The notes: generated by a model not told the origin, from the letters alone. 64,000 nucleotides of DNA from Streptomyces griseomycini (GCF_014203535.1 NZ_JACHJI010000001.1:620001-684000), one strand, 5' to 3'. Positions 27,528 to 35,995 are shown, numbered from the stretch's first letter. Translations and numbers: made by a program.

Positions 27528-28190
27528 ATGGAAACGGCCGGGACCGTCGTGGACGCGGTACCGCGACCGGGCCTGCGGGAGCGCAAGAAGCAACGCACCC
27601 GGGACGCGCTGGTCCGGGCCGCCCTGGAGCTGTTCGCCACGCGCGGGTACGAGGGGACGACCGTCGACGACATCGCCGCGGCCGTCGACGTCTCGCAGCG
27701 CACCTTCTTCCGTTACTTCGCCAGCAAGGAGGAGGTGGCGTTCTTCGTCCCGCGGCTCGCCGAGTCGCACGTCGTCGAGGCCGCGCTCGGGCGCCCGCCG
27801 GGCGAGGCGCCGCTGGAGACGCTGCGCCAGGCCGTCCTGGACAGCTGGGACGGCATCAACGAGGCCGTCGAGCGGCTCGTGCCCCTCGAACTGCACCTGC
27901 GGGTCTACCGGATGATCGAGTCGACCCCGGCGCTGCTCGCCGCCCACCTGCGGCGCGCGACGGAGCTGGAGGAGGAACTGGCGCGCATCATCGCCGAGCG
28001 CGAGGGGCTCGACGTGGACGCCGACCCCCGGCCGCGGATCCTGGTGGCCGCCTTCGGCGGGGTGATCCGGGTGACGGAACGGCTGTGGTCGGCCGGGGAC
28101 GACCTCGGCGTCGACGCCATGCGCGACCTGATGGCGACTCACCTGGACCAGCTGGGACCGGCGCTCGCGGGGAACTGGCGTACGGGTTGA
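27528..28190 (+). CDS. TetR family transcriptional repressor
   Basis: A 220-residue TetR regulator. The N-terminal helix-turn-helix is ALVRAALELFATRGYEGTTV to DDIAAAVDVSQRTFFRYFAS then KEEV (~28-72). The C-terminal ligand domain is helical and unassigned. The ATG at 27528 follows AGGAGGAG. It is divergent from the DHA2 exporter, the classic arrangement in which the repressor senses the exported compound. Confidence 0.92.
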   Translation: METAGTVVDAVPRPGLRERKKQRTRDALVRAALELFATRGYEGTTVDDIAAAVDVSQRTFFRYFASKEEVAFFVPRLAESHVVEAALGRPPGEAPLETLRQAVLDSWDGINEAVERLVPLELHLRVYRMIESTPALLAAHLRRATELEEELARIIAEREGLDVDADPRPRILVAAFGGVIRVTERLWSAGDDLGVDAMRDLMATHLDQLGPALAGNWRTG

Positions 28191-28213
28191 TCCCCGAATC
28201 GGCCCATCGAAAC

Positions 28214-28227
28214 GTGATCCCGATCAC
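28214..28227. promoter_or_regulatory. Crp-like palindrome upstream of the DUF1023 gene
   Basis: GTGATC-CC-GATCAC is a perfect 6+6 palindrome that fits the cAMP receptor protein pattern GTGA-N6-TCAC. It lies 45 bases before the DUF1023 start and ~30 bases before a TAGTGT -10 candidate (28257-28262). Streptomyces has a Crp; binding here is inference. Confidence 0.45.
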
Positions 28228-28271
28228 TTGGGTCACGCGAGACCCTCCCGTTCTCCTAGTGTGTCCTTCCA

Positions 28272-29489
28272 GTGACTTCCTTCGACACCTCCCCGCAACC
28301 GGCCGTCCGGCGCGCGCTGCTCGCGCTCGTCGTCGTCTTCGTGATGCTGGCGACCACCGGCTGGACGGCGCTGCGCAACCAGCGGGAGGCCACCCCCCTC
28401 CAGGCTTCGCTCAGCGCCTGGGAGAAGGGCCGCATAGCCGGTCACCGGCTGCCGGACCCGCGGTCGGCGCCCGAGCGGCTGGCCCGTTTCTTCGCCTCCC
28501 TCAGCGAGGGGCAGCGGACGGCCCTGGCCCGCCGCTACCCGCTCGCGGTCGGCAACATGAACGGCGCGCCGGTCTCCCTGCGCTACCGCGCCAACCGCAT
28601 CGCGCTGGGGAAGGCCCTCGGGATCGAGCGCGAACGCGTGCACGACAGCCGCCTCACGCCCGCGGGACAGCGGCAGGCGGCCCGCCGGACGGACCGCTTC
28701 GAGGCGCTGTTGCGCCCGGGCCGGCACATCCTCGCCTTCGACCCGTCGGGCCCGGGCCGGGTCGCCGAGGTCCTCGGCGACCTGCGCACGGCCGAACGGG
28801 TCTCGGTCGTCGTGCCCGGTGCCGACACGGACCTGCTCACCTTCCAGCGCACGCACCGCCGGTACGCGGCGCCCGTCGGCATGGCCAGGTCCCTGTACGC
28901 GGCCGAACGCGAGGCCGACCCCACGACCCGCACCGCCGTGATCGCCTGGGCCGACTACACCGCCCCCAGCGGACTCGGCATGGACGCGGCCACGGCGATG
29001 CGCGCCGAGGACGGGGCGGTGCGGCTGAACGCGATGCTGCGCGGGCTGCCCGGGAACGCGCCGGTCTCGCTGTTCTGCCACAGCTACGGCTCCGTGGTGT
29101 GCGGGCTCGCCGCGCCCGCGCTGCCGGACCGGGTGACCGACATAGCGGTGGCCGGCAGCCCCGGGATGCGGGTCGAGAAGGCGTCCCAACTGGACACCTC
29201 CGCCCGGGTGTGGGCGATGCGGGACGCCGACGACTGGATCGAGGACGTGCCGTACCTGGAGTTCGGCGGCCTGGGGCACGGGGCCGACCCGGTGGCCGCG
29301 GGCTTCGGGGCGCGGGTGCTGTCGGCGCGGGAGGCCGAGGGGCACAGCGGGTATTTCGTACCGGGCACGGACAGCCTGCGGAACTTCGCCGAGATCGGTG
29401 TCGGCGCGTACCGCGCGGTGTCCTGTGCCCGCGAGGACGACGCCTGCCGGGCGGGTTTGTCCGGCACGGCGGCCACCGGACGCGCGTAG
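28272..29489 (+). CDS. DUF1023 alpha/beta hydrolase
   Basis: A 405-residue protein. It has one N-terminal membrane anchor or uncleaved signal (LLALVVVFVMLATTGWTAL) and then a DUF1023 alpha/beta hydrolase domain. The nucleophile elbow is LFCHSYGSVVCGLA (~257), with candidate acid and base residues in MRDADDWIED (~316) and GHSGYFVPGT (~358). The fold predicts esterase- or amidase-like activity at the outer membrane face, but the substrate is unknown. The GTG at 28272 lacks a clear Shine-Dalgarno. A Crp-like palindrome is upstream. Confidence 0.8.
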   Translation: MTSFDTSPQPAVRRALLALVVVFVMLATTGWTALRNQREATPLQASLSAWEKGRIAGHRLPDPRSAPERLARFFASLSEGQRTALARRYPLAVGNMNGAPVSLRYRANRIALGKALGIERERVHDSRLTPAGQRQAARRTDRFEALLRPGRHILAFDPSGPGRVAEVLGDLRTAERVSVVVPGADTDLLTFQRTHRRYAAPVGMARSLYAAEREADPTTRTAVIAWADYTAPSGLGMDAATAMRAEDGAVRLNAMLRGLPGNAPVSLFCHSYGSVVCGLAAPALPDRVTDIAVAGSPGMRVEKASQLDTSARVWAMRDADDWIEDVPYLEFGGLGHGADPVAAGFGARVLSAREAEGHSGYFVPGTDSLRNFAEIGVGAYRAVSCAREDDACRAGLSGTAATGRA

Positions 29490-29556
29490 AGGGCGGAGAA
29501 ACTGCGGTATGCGCGGGGAGAGGACGAAGAAGCTCGTGCCGCATACGATGAGCCGC

Positions 29557-30402
29557 ATGGGTGACGTACTGGCCGGATTTCATGCCGCCTGGGAGTTCGA
29601 GTCCGACTCCGTGCTCATCCGTTACGAACGGGGGATTCGAACACCCAAGCTGTTCCAGGCGCTCGGGGAACGACGCATACCCCTCGAGGCGATCGAGGGG
29701 GTGACCCTGACCCCCGGCAGGCGCGGCACCGTGGTCCTGCGCATCGAGCCGCGGCCCGGGGCCGATCCGCTCATGGAGGCGGCCGCCGGGCAGTTGAAGG
29801 AGAGCAGCGACCCGTACCGGCTGGTGCTGCCCGCCGAACGCGAGACGCTCGCCGAGTACTACGCCGACGAACTGCGCGCCCTGCTCACCGAGTCCGGGCC
29901 GTCCGAACGTCATCTGGTGGCGCCGCCCGAGACACCGCGCCAGTTCAAGGCGTACGACGGGAAGGCGTCCTTCGACGGGACGTCGGTGTCCTTCCGCTGG
30001 TTCTGGACGGGAGCCTCGTCGGCCAAGTGGAAGGCCGGCGACCAGCGCTTCCCCGTCGGCGAGTTGAGCGGCGTGGAGTGGCGGTCGCCTGAGGTGTTCG
30101 AGGGGCACCTGCGGCTGCTGCACCGGGACGCGGGGGCCTCTCCCGCGCAGGCCGACCAGGATCCGGCGGCCGTGGTGTTCGGCCTCGGCTACGGACCGGT
30201 GCACGAGTCGCTGCCGTTCGCCGCCGCCGTGCTGGCGGCGGTGCGCACCTGCGAGCCGGTGCCCGCGGTGGCCGCGGCCCCGCGCCGCGACCCCGCGGAC
30301 ATCGCCGAACGCATCCGTCACCTGGGGGAACTCCACCAGGCGGGACTGGTGACGGACGAGGAGTTCTCCTCCAAGAAGGCGGAACTGCTCGCGGAACTGT
30401 GA
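29557..30402 (+). CDS. DUF4429 and SHOCT domain protein
   Basis: A 281-residue protein. Two DUF4429 repeats (FESDSVLIRYERGIRTPKLF from ~11; FKAYDGKASFDGTSVSFRWF from ~130) precede a C-terminal SHOCT helical pair (ERIRHLGELHQAGLVTDEEF). DUF4429 resembles PH-like or bacterial phosphatidylinositol-type folds and is common in Streptomyces; SHOCT is an oligomerisation domain. The start is placed at ATG 29557 because TACGAT ends exactly 7 bases before it (leaderless); an ATG three codons upstream overlaps that hexamer. Function unknown. Confidence 0.8.
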   Translation: MGDVLAGFHAAWEFESDSVLIRYERGIRTPKLFQALGERRIPLEAIEGVTLTPGRRGTVVLRIEPRPGADPLMEAAAGQLKESSDPYRLVLPAERETLAEYYADELRALLTESGPSERHLVAPPETPRQFKAYDGKASFDGTSVSFRWFWTGASSAKWKAGDQRFPVGELSGVEWRSPEVFEGHLRLLHRDAGASPAQADQDPAAVVFGLGYGPVHESLPFAAAVLAAVRTCEPVPAVAAAPRRDPADIAERIRHLGELHQAGLVTDEEFSSKKAELLAEL

Positions 30403-30409
30403 GGCGGCG

Positions 30410-31426
30410 TCACTCCCGTCCGGCGGACGTGAACGCCATGTCCGCGTAGCGGGTGCCGGCCACCTTGCCCGCGATGGGCTCCAGCAGGGCCAGCTCCTCC
30501 TCGGTCAGGGTGATGCGGGTCGCCGCCGTGTTCTCCTCCACCCGGGCCGGCTTGCGGGTGCCGGGGATCGGGACGACCGGGAGGCCGTGGACGGCGGCCT
30601 GCTGGTGGACCCAGGCCAGGGCGACCTGGCCGAGGGAGGCGCCGTGGGCCTCGGCGACCGTGCGGACCGGGTCCAGCAGGGCCGCGTTGGCCGCCGCGTT
30701 CTCACCGGTGAAGCGGGGCATCCGACGGCGGAAGTCGTCGGCCGTGAGGTCCTGGTCGGCATCGGCGAAGGAGCCGGTCAGGAAGCCCCGCCCGAGCGGC
30801 GAGTACGGCACGAGCGTCACGCCCAGCTCGCGGGCGGCGGGCACCACCTTCGCCTCGATGTCCCGGCTGAACAGCGACCACTCCGACTGCACGGCGGCGA
30901 TCGGGTGCACGGCGTGCGCGGCGCGCAGCTCGTCGGCCGTGACCTCGCTCAGGCCCAGCTGCTTGACCTTGCCCTCGCGGACCAGCTCGGCCATGGTGCC
31001 GACGGTCTCCTCGATCGGCACGTTCACGTCGCGCCGGTGCATGTAGTAGAGGTCGATCACGTCGACGCCCAGGCGCTTCAGGCTCGCCTCGACCGCCTCG
31101 CGGACGTACGGCGCGTCGTTGCGGATGATCCGCCGGGTCGGGTCGTCCGGCGGGATCGTCAGGGCGAACTTGGTGGCGATGACCACCTCGTCCCGGTGCG
31201 CCGTGAGGAAGGGGGACAGGAACCGCTCGTTCTCCCCCGCCCCGTACGCGTCCGCCGTGTCGTAGAGCGTGACGCCGAGTTCCAGCGCCCGTTCCAGGGT
31301 CGCCCGGGAGGCGTCCGCGTCGGCGGGGCCGTAGGCGAAGCTCATCCCCATGCAGCCCAGGCCCTGCACGCCCACCTCGGGGCCGCCCCCGCCCAGGGCC
31401 GCCGTCGCGATCCTGTCGTTCGTCAT
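30410..31426 (-). CDS. Aldo/keto reductase
   Basis: A 338-residue NADPH-dependent aldo/keto reductase of the AKR13/YajO-like group. The TIM-barrel tetrad is visible: Asp and Tyr in LYDTADAYGAGENE (~57-70), Lys in VVIATKFAL (~86) and His in YYMHRRD (~125). The C-terminal part has VHGLPVVPIPGTRKPARVEE, which binds the cofactor phosphate. The ATG at 31426 (GGAGAGGAC upstream) overlaps the TGA of the merR gene by four bases, so the two form an operon with the regulator first. The physiological substrate is unknown, probably a reactive aldehyde. Confidence 0.92.
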   Translation of the reverse strand: MTNDRIATAALGGGGPEVGVQGLGCMGMSFAYGPADADASRATLERALELGVTLYDTADAYGAGENERFLSPFLTAHRDEVVIATKFALTIPPDDPTRRIIRNDAPYVREAVEASLKRLGVDVIDLYYMHRRDVNVPIEETVGTMAELVREGKVKQLGLSEVTADELRAAHAVHPIAAVQSEWSLFSRDIEAKVVPAARELGVTLVPYSPLGRGFLTGSFADADQDLTADDFRRRMPRFTGENAAANAALLDPVRTVAEAHGASLGQVALAWVHQQAAVHGLPVVPIPGTRKPARVEENTAATRITLTEEELALLEPIAGKVAGTRYADMAFTSAGRE

Positions 31427-31893
31427 CGTGTCCTCTCCGACGCCAGGGCGCGCCCGGCGTCCGCGTAGAAGCTGATCTTCCGGTCGAGTACGGCGAGGGT
31501 GCCCTGGAGCTCGGCGATCCGGGCCAGTACGTCCTCGCGGGTCTCCTTGAGCAGTTCGAAGCGCTCGGTGTACGTGTGGTCGCCGGCGCGGACCAGCTCC
31601 GCGTACCGCACCATGTCCGCGACCGGCATCCCGGTCAGGCGGAGCTTGCCGACGAGGGCGAGCCAGTCGAGGTCGCGGTTGCTGTAGCGGCGCTGACCGG
31701 TGTGGGACCGGTCGATGTGCGGCATCAGCCCGATGCGCTCGTACCAGCGCAGGGTGTGGGCCGTCAGCCCGGTGAGGGCGGCGACCTCGCTGATCGTGTA
31801 CCTGTCCGCGCCGTCCGGCCGCCGGTTCCCCTGCGGCGGCCCGGCACAGATGTCGGCGCTGGTGTCCGTGGTCTCCGTCTCCGTCACCGTCAT
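31423..31893 (-). CDS. MerR family transcriptional regulator
   Basis: A 156-residue MerR regulator. The N-terminal winged helix is RYTISEVAALTGLTAHTLRW followed by YERIGLMPHIDRSHTGQRRY (~31-70). A coiled-coil dimerisation helix (YTERFELLKETREDVLARIA) follows. There is no metal-binding Cys set, so it belongs to the small-molecule responsive group. It probably controls its own operon through the palindrome at 31912-31925. The ATG at 31893 sits 6 bases after TAGCGT, with no Shine-Dalgarno. Confidence 0.9.
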   Translation of the reverse strand: MTVTETETTDTSADICAGPPQGNRRPDGADRYTISEVAALTGLTAHTLRWYERIGLMPHIDRSHTGQRRYSNRDLDWLALVGKLRLTGMPVADMVRYAELVRAGDHTYTERFELLKETREDVLARIAELQGTLAVLDRKISFYADAGRALASERTR

Positions 31894-31899
31894 GGCCCC

Positions 31900-31930
31900 A
31901 CGCTAGGACCCTGGAGTGCACTCCAAGCAA
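31900..31930 (-). promoter_or_regulatory. MerR-type promoter with a 14-bp perfect palindrome
   Basis: On the minus strand TTGCTT (31930-31925) and TAGCGT (31905-31900) are separated by 19 bp, the over-long spacer typical of MerR-activated promoters. The perfect palindrome TGGAGTGCACTCCA (31912-31925) sits in that spacer. It should be the operator of the merR-aldo/keto reductase operon. Confidence 0.7.
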
Positions 31931-31955
31931 GCACGCGCGGCGGGAAAACGGCGGA

Positions 31956-32468
31956 ATGGCGTGCCCCTGGCCGAATAGCGCGCCGGGCACGACCCTCGTA
32001 CGCCGTGCGCTGCCCGAGGACGCGGAGGAGGTGCCGCGTCCGCGTCGGGTGACGATCGGCTCCACGGGTCGGGCCGGCTCCTCCACGGCGTGGCACACCG
32101 TCTCCCCGCCCGTGCCGCGCACGGAACCGGCCGAGCCGGACGGCGCCCTCGCCGCGTTCGTCGTGGACCACCCGGAGCGGCCGGGCGCGCCGGCGTCCCC
32201 GGTGGCCGGCACGGTCGACCACCGCACCGGCGGCGCGCTCGCCCCCGCACGGCGGGGACGGCTACGTCTTCAGCGTCGCCACCGACCCGGACGCGCGCCG
32301 CCGCGGATGCGCGCGCGCCTGCGGGGAGGCGCTGCCGGAGCGGTTCCGCGGGCGCGGTGCCCGGCGGGGCCGCCTCACCGCGCCCGCGCAGGCCGGGCCG
32401 CTGTACGTCTCGATGGGCTTCAGGCCCCGGCCGGACCCCTTGCCGGAGCCGGCGCTCCGAGCGCTTAG
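31956..32468 (+). pseudogene. Frameshifted GNAT acetyltransferase relic
   Basis: The first part (31956 to ~32241) reads in one frame with a GNAT-like N terminus (TLVRRALPEDAEE; FVVDHPERPGAPASPVAGTV). After about 32245 the acetyl-CoA-binding region continues only in the next frame: GYVFSVATDPDARRRGCARA, then LYVSMGFRPRPDP. The two halves line up end to end with a normal GNAT, so a frameshift has split the gene. The loop between the halves is also eroded. The second frame runs without a stop into the downstream serine hydrolase start. Confidence 0.7.
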
Positions 32469-32478
32469 GCTCGACGGC

Positions 32479-33300
32479 ATGTCGCTGAAGAGCCTCGCGC
32501 TGATCGAGAACTGGCCGGTCCCCACCGCCGCGGCGGGTGTCGTACGGGCGGACGGCACCGTCCTCGGCGCCCACGGGCCGACCGGCCACCGCTTCCCGCT
32601 GGCCTCGGTCACCAAGCCGCTCGCCGCCTACGCGGTGCTGGTGGCGTACGAGGAGGGCGCGATCGAGCTGGACGAGCCGGCGGGCCCCGAGGGCTCCACC
32701 GTCCGGCACCTGCTCGCGCACACCTCGGGGCTGGCCTTCGACGAGCACCGGGTGACCTCGGCGCCCGGGGAGCGGCGGCTGTACTCGAACGCCGGGTTCG
32801 AGCAGCTGGGGGACCACGTCACGAAGGCGACGGAGATCCCGTTCGCGGAGTACCTGCGGCAGGCGGTGCTGGAGCCGCTGGGCATGACGTCGACGTCGCT
32901 GGAGGGCTCCCCCGCCAAGGACGGCGTGTCCACGGTGGACGACCTGCTGCGCTTCGCCGCCGAGGTCCAGGCCCCGCGCCTGCTGGACCCCCGCACGGTC
33001 GCCGGGGCGATGACCGTCCAGTACCCGGGCACCAAGGGCGTCCTGCCGGGCTACGGCCACCAGAACCCCAACGACTGGGGCCTCGGCTTCGAGATCCGGG
33101 GCGGCAAGTCGCCGCACTGGACGGGCGGTTCGTCCTCGCCGCGCACCTTCGGCCACTTCGGCCAGTCGGGCACGTTCCTGTGGGTCGACCCGGACGCGGG
33201 CGTCGCCTGCGCGGCCCTCGCCGACCGCGCCTTCGGCCCCTGGGCGGTCGAGGCGTGGCCGCCGTTCACCGACGCGGTGCTGGCGGAGCTGCGCGGCTGA
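32479..33300 (+). CDS. Class C beta-lactamase-like serine hydrolase
   Basis: A 273-residue penicillin-binding-fold hydrolase without signal peptide. The catalytic SxxK is in FPLASVTKPLAAY (~42), the Tyr motif is RLYSNAGFEQ (~99), and the third motif is FGHFGQSGTFLW (~228, H-x-G type). Members act as esterases, amidases or D-peptidases; the cytoplasmic location argues against true beta-lactamase activity. TAGGCT lies exactly 7 bases before the ATG at 32479, so a leaderless start is likely. It follows the GNAT relic. Confidence 0.88.
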   Translation: MSLKSLALIENWPVPTAAAGVVRADGTVLGAHGPTGHRFPLASVTKPLAAYAVLVAYEEGAIELDEPAGPEGSTVRHLLAHTSGLAFDEHRVTSAPGERRLYSNAGFEQLGDHVTKATEIPFAEYLRQAVLEPLGMTSTSLEGSPAKDGVSTVDDLLRFAAEVQAPRLLDPRTVAGAMTVQYPGTKGVLPGYGHQNPNDWGLGFEIRGGKSPHWTGGSSSPRTFGHFGQSGTFLWVDPDAGVACAALADRAFGPWAVEAWPPFTDAVLAELRG

Positions 33301-33360
33301 GGCACTCGGACCCCACCGGGCCGGAGCAGGAAACGGAAATGCGGCGGCCCCGTCCGCATG

Positions 33361-33399
33361 CCGTCACCGTCACGCGCGACACCGTCACCGTCACGCGCG
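33361..33399. repeat. 18-bp direct repeat
   Basis: CCGTCACCGTCACGCGCG occurs at 33361-33378 and again at 33382-33399, a 21-bp period. It lies in the 185-base gap before the truncated DUF4232 gene and contains internal CCGTCA repeats. No function is evident. Confidence 0.8.
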
Positions 33400-33485
33400 G
33401 ACGGGAGCGTCGACGGTCTTCCTGCCGCACCCTCGGCTCAACTGGTCGGGCATCCGGACCGGACGACCGCACCCGGGGGATCGCC

Positions 33486-34043
33486 GTGCGCACTGCCCAC
33501 AGGAACCGGAAGACCCGCGCCCCGGGAGCCGCGGTGCTCACCGCCCTCCTCTCCGTCACGGCCTGCGGGCCGGGCGGCACGGACGACGGCGCGGACACCG
33601 TCCCGTCCGCCGCCCCGAGCACGACCGTCTCCACCCGGCCCGGCGGGGGCGCGGGCGGCGGCCCGCGGGACCCGGGCGACGGCTCGGACAAGGCCGACGG
33701 GTCGGGCGGCACCGGTGGCGGTGACGCCGCCACCGCCTCCTGCGCCGACGCGGACGTCCCGATCGCCGCGGAGGTCCACCCGCGCGACGAGGCCCGGCAC
33801 CTCCTCCTCACGGCCACCAGCACCGGCGACGAGGAATGCGCCCTCCACCGCTACCCGGTCGTCCGCTTCGACGACGGCCCGGAGGACCGGGTCGGCCCGA
33901 TGGAGTCCGGGACGAGGGACGTCACGGTCGGGCCGGGCGGGAAGGCCTACGCCGTCAGGTCCGCGTCGCGTCCCGCATCTCCCACAGCAGCAGTTCCGCC
34001 GTCGGGCTCACGGCGGCCGCCTCCCCGCCCTTCGCGCCGGTGA
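33486..34043 (+). pseudogene. Truncated DUF4232 lipoprotein
   Basis: A 185-residue reading frame starting at GTG 33486 (GGGGGAT upstream). It has a lipoprotein signal (GAAVLTALLSVTACGPGG, lipobox VTAC), a Gly/Asp-rich linker and the first part of a DUF4232 domain (CADADVPIAAEVHPRDEARH; CALHRYPVVRFDDGPEDRVG). The domain stops after GPGGKAYAV, where the family normally has one or two more beta-strands. From there the frame runs as nonsense through the end of the convergent pirin gene. The 3' end has probably been lost by deletion. It might still be made as a shortened protein. Confidence 0.65.
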
Positions 34044-34626
34044 TCCGGGCCGCGTCGCCGGCGGCCAGGGTCTCGCCGTCCAGGGTCACCTCGCCGCGCA
34101 CCACGTGGACGTACACGTACGCGGCGTCGGGGACGGCGGTCCGCTCGCCCGCCGTCAGGCGGCGGACGTGGAGCGTCGCGCCCGCCTCCGGGAGGGCGTA
34201 CGGGGTGGAGTCGGCCACGCCGCGGACGACCTCGTAGCGGGGGTCGCCGCCGGGGATCAGCGGGGTCAGCCACATCTGGAGGAAGGTCAGGGGCTCGTCG
34301 CCGTCGTTGCGCTCCACGTGCCGGACTCCGGAGGCGGCGCTCAGGCGCTGCACGTCGCCGGGGCGGACCACCGTCTCCCGGCCCGTGGAGTCCCGGTGGG
34401 TCAGCTCGCCCGCCACCACCCACGTGACGATCTCGGTGTGGCTGTGCGGGTGCTCGTCGAAGCCGGCGCCGGGGGCCAGGTGCTCCTCGTTGCAGGCGAC
34501 GACCGCGCCGAAGCGGAGGTTGTCGGGGTCGTAGTGGGGGCCGAAGGAGAAGGCGTGCCGCGTCTCGATCCCGGCCGCCGGATCACCGCCCTGGTAGCGC
34601 TCGTGCGCGCGCCGTACGTCCATCAC
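33955..34626 (-). CDS. Pirin family protein
   Basis: A 223-residue bicupin of the pirin/YhaK type. The first cupin holds the metal-binding set in GFDEHPHSHTEIVTWVVAGE and LTHRDS (His at ~57, 59, 61 and a Glu). The second, shorter cupin (VYVHVVRGEVTLDGETLAAG) lacks metal ligands, as in YhaK. Some relatives have quercetinase activity or act as redox-sensitive regulators. GTG 34626 is preferred over the adjacent ATG 34623 because TACGGT ends exactly 7 bases before it. Its 3' end overlaps the truncated DUF4232 gene by 89 bases; it is divergent from fasR. Confidence 0.88.
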   Translation of the reverse strand: MMDVRRAHERYQGGDPAAGIETRHAFSFGPHYDPDNLRFGAVVACNEEHLAPGAGFDEHPHSHTEIVTWVVAGELTHRDSTGRETVVRPGDVQRLSAASGVRHVERNDGDEPLTFLQMWLTPLIPGGDPRYEVVRGVADSTPYALPEAGATLHVRRLTAGERTAVPDAAYVYVHVVRGEVTLDGETLAAGDAARITGAKGGEAAAVSPTAELLLWEMRDATRT

Positions 34627-34697
34627 GGCGCCCACCGTAGACCGCACCACGGACCCGGCGGACCACCCTCCCGTCCGTATGAGGCAGTCTTGTCCCC

Positions 34698-35906
34698 GTG
34701 CCCGAACCCGAAACCAGCAGCACCCACGCCGCCGCGCGCCGCCCCGCCCACCCGCATGCCGCGACGCTGAAGCGGTTGGAGAAGTCCTCCGGCAGCCTCG
34801 CCGCACAGGCCATCGCGCGGATGGACGAGACGTTGCCCTGGTACCGGGCCATGCCACCGGAGAACCGTTCCTGGATCGGTCTGGTCGCCCAGGCGGGCAT
34901 CGCCGCCTTCACCGAGTGGTTCCGGCACCCCGACGCCCCGCAGGCCATCTCCACCGACGTCTTCGGCACCGCGCCGCGCGAGCTGACCCGGGCCATCACG
35001 CTGCGGCAGACCGTGGAGATGGTGCGCACCACCATCGAGGTCATGGAGACGGCCATCGACGAGGTGGCGGCGCCGGGCGACGAGTCGATCCTGCGCGAGG
35101 CCCTCCTCGTCTACGCCCGGGAGATCGCCTTCGCCACCGCCCAGGTGTACGCGCAGGCGGCCGAGGCACGGGGTGCCTGGGACGCGCGCCTGGAGTCGCT
35201 GGTGGTGAACGCCGTGCTGAGCGGTGAGGCCGACGAGGGGGCCGTGTCCCGGGCCGCCGCCCTCGGCTGGAACTCGCCCGAGCACGTGTGCGTGGTGCTG
35301 GGCACCGCGCCCGACGGCGACTCCGAGCTGACCGTGGAGGCGATCCGGCGTGCCGCCCGGCACGCCAAGCTCCAGGTGCTGACCGGGGTGCTCGGGGACC
35401 GGCTCGTGGTGATCGCGGGCGGCAGCGACAATCCGCTGGCCGTCGCCAGGTCGCTGATCGGTCCGTACGCGCCGGGACCGGTCGTGGCCGGTCCGGTGGT
35501 GCCGGACCTGCTGGCCGCGACCCGGTCCGCGCAGGCCGCCGCGGCGGGGCTCAAGGCGTGTTCCGCCTGGCAGGACGCACCGCGCCCGGTCCTGGCGGAC
35601 GATCTGCTTCCGGAGCGGGCGATCGCCGGGGACCCCTCGGCCCGCGAGCAGTTGGTGGAGGAGATCTACAGACCGCTGGAGGAGGCCGGGGCCGCACTGC
35701 TGGAAACGCTCAGTGTCTATCTCGAGCAGGCGAGCAGTCTCGAGGGCGCGGCGCGGATGCTGTTCGTTCATCCCAACACCGTTCGTTACCGGCTCCGACG
35801 TGTGACTGACGTCACCGGGTGGTCACCCTCCGATGTACGCTCGGCGTTCACGCTGCGGATCGCGCTGATCCTGGGACGTCTGGTCGATGGTGATCTTCAG
35901 CCCTAG
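34698..35906 (+). CDS. fasR: FasR, activator of fatty acid synthesis genes
   Basis: A 402-residue PucR/CdaR-type regulator. The C-terminal helix-turn-helix is LSVYLEQASSLEGAARMLFV followed by HPNTVRYRLRRVTDVTGWSP (~341-380). The middle GGDEF-like CdaR region spans about 170-320. Position directly upstream of fabD identifies it as the orthologue of S. coelicolor FasR, which is known to bind upstream of fabD and activate the fabD-fabH-acpP-fabF operon. The GTG at 34698 has CAGTCT 7 bases before it and no Shine-Dalgarno. The gap to fabD holds the FasR-type palindrome. Confidence 0.93.
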   Translation: MPEPETSSTHAAARRPAHPHAATLKRLEKSSGSLAAQAIARMDETLPWYRAMPPENRSWIGLVAQAGIAAFTEWFRHPDAPQAISTDVFGTAPRELTRAITLRQTVEMVRTTIEVMETAIDEVAAPGDESILREALLVYAREIAFATAQVYAQAAEARGAWDARLESLVVNAVLSGEADEGAVSRAAALGWNSPEHVCVVLGTAPDGDSELTVEAIRRAARHAKLQVLTGVLGDRLVVIAGGSDNPLAVARSLIGPYAPGPVVAGPVVPDLLAATRSAQAAAAGLKACSAWQDAPRPVLADDLLPERAIAGDPSAREQLVEEIYRPLEEAGAALLETLSVYLEQASSLEGAARMLFVHPNTVRYRLRRVTDVTGWSPSDVRSAFTLRIALILGRLVDGDLQP

Positions 35907-35908
35907 TG

Positions 35909-35929
35909 TTTTGTCGGGGCCCCACAAAA
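35909..35929. promoter_or_regulatory. FasR-type operator upstream of fabD
   Basis: TTTTGT (35909-35914), 9 bases, then ACAAAA (35924-35929) form a perfect inverted repeat in A/T-rich arms, beginning two bases after the fasR stop codon. FasR of S. coelicolor is known to bind the fabD promoter region, and this is the only palindrome in the 89-base gap. It is assigned on that basis. Confidence 0.75.
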
Positions 35930-35995
35930 GGCCCTCGTGTTCTTCGTCCCTGTCATCACGGGCGGTCGCGGCCGTCCCCAAGAGAGAGTGTGAGA

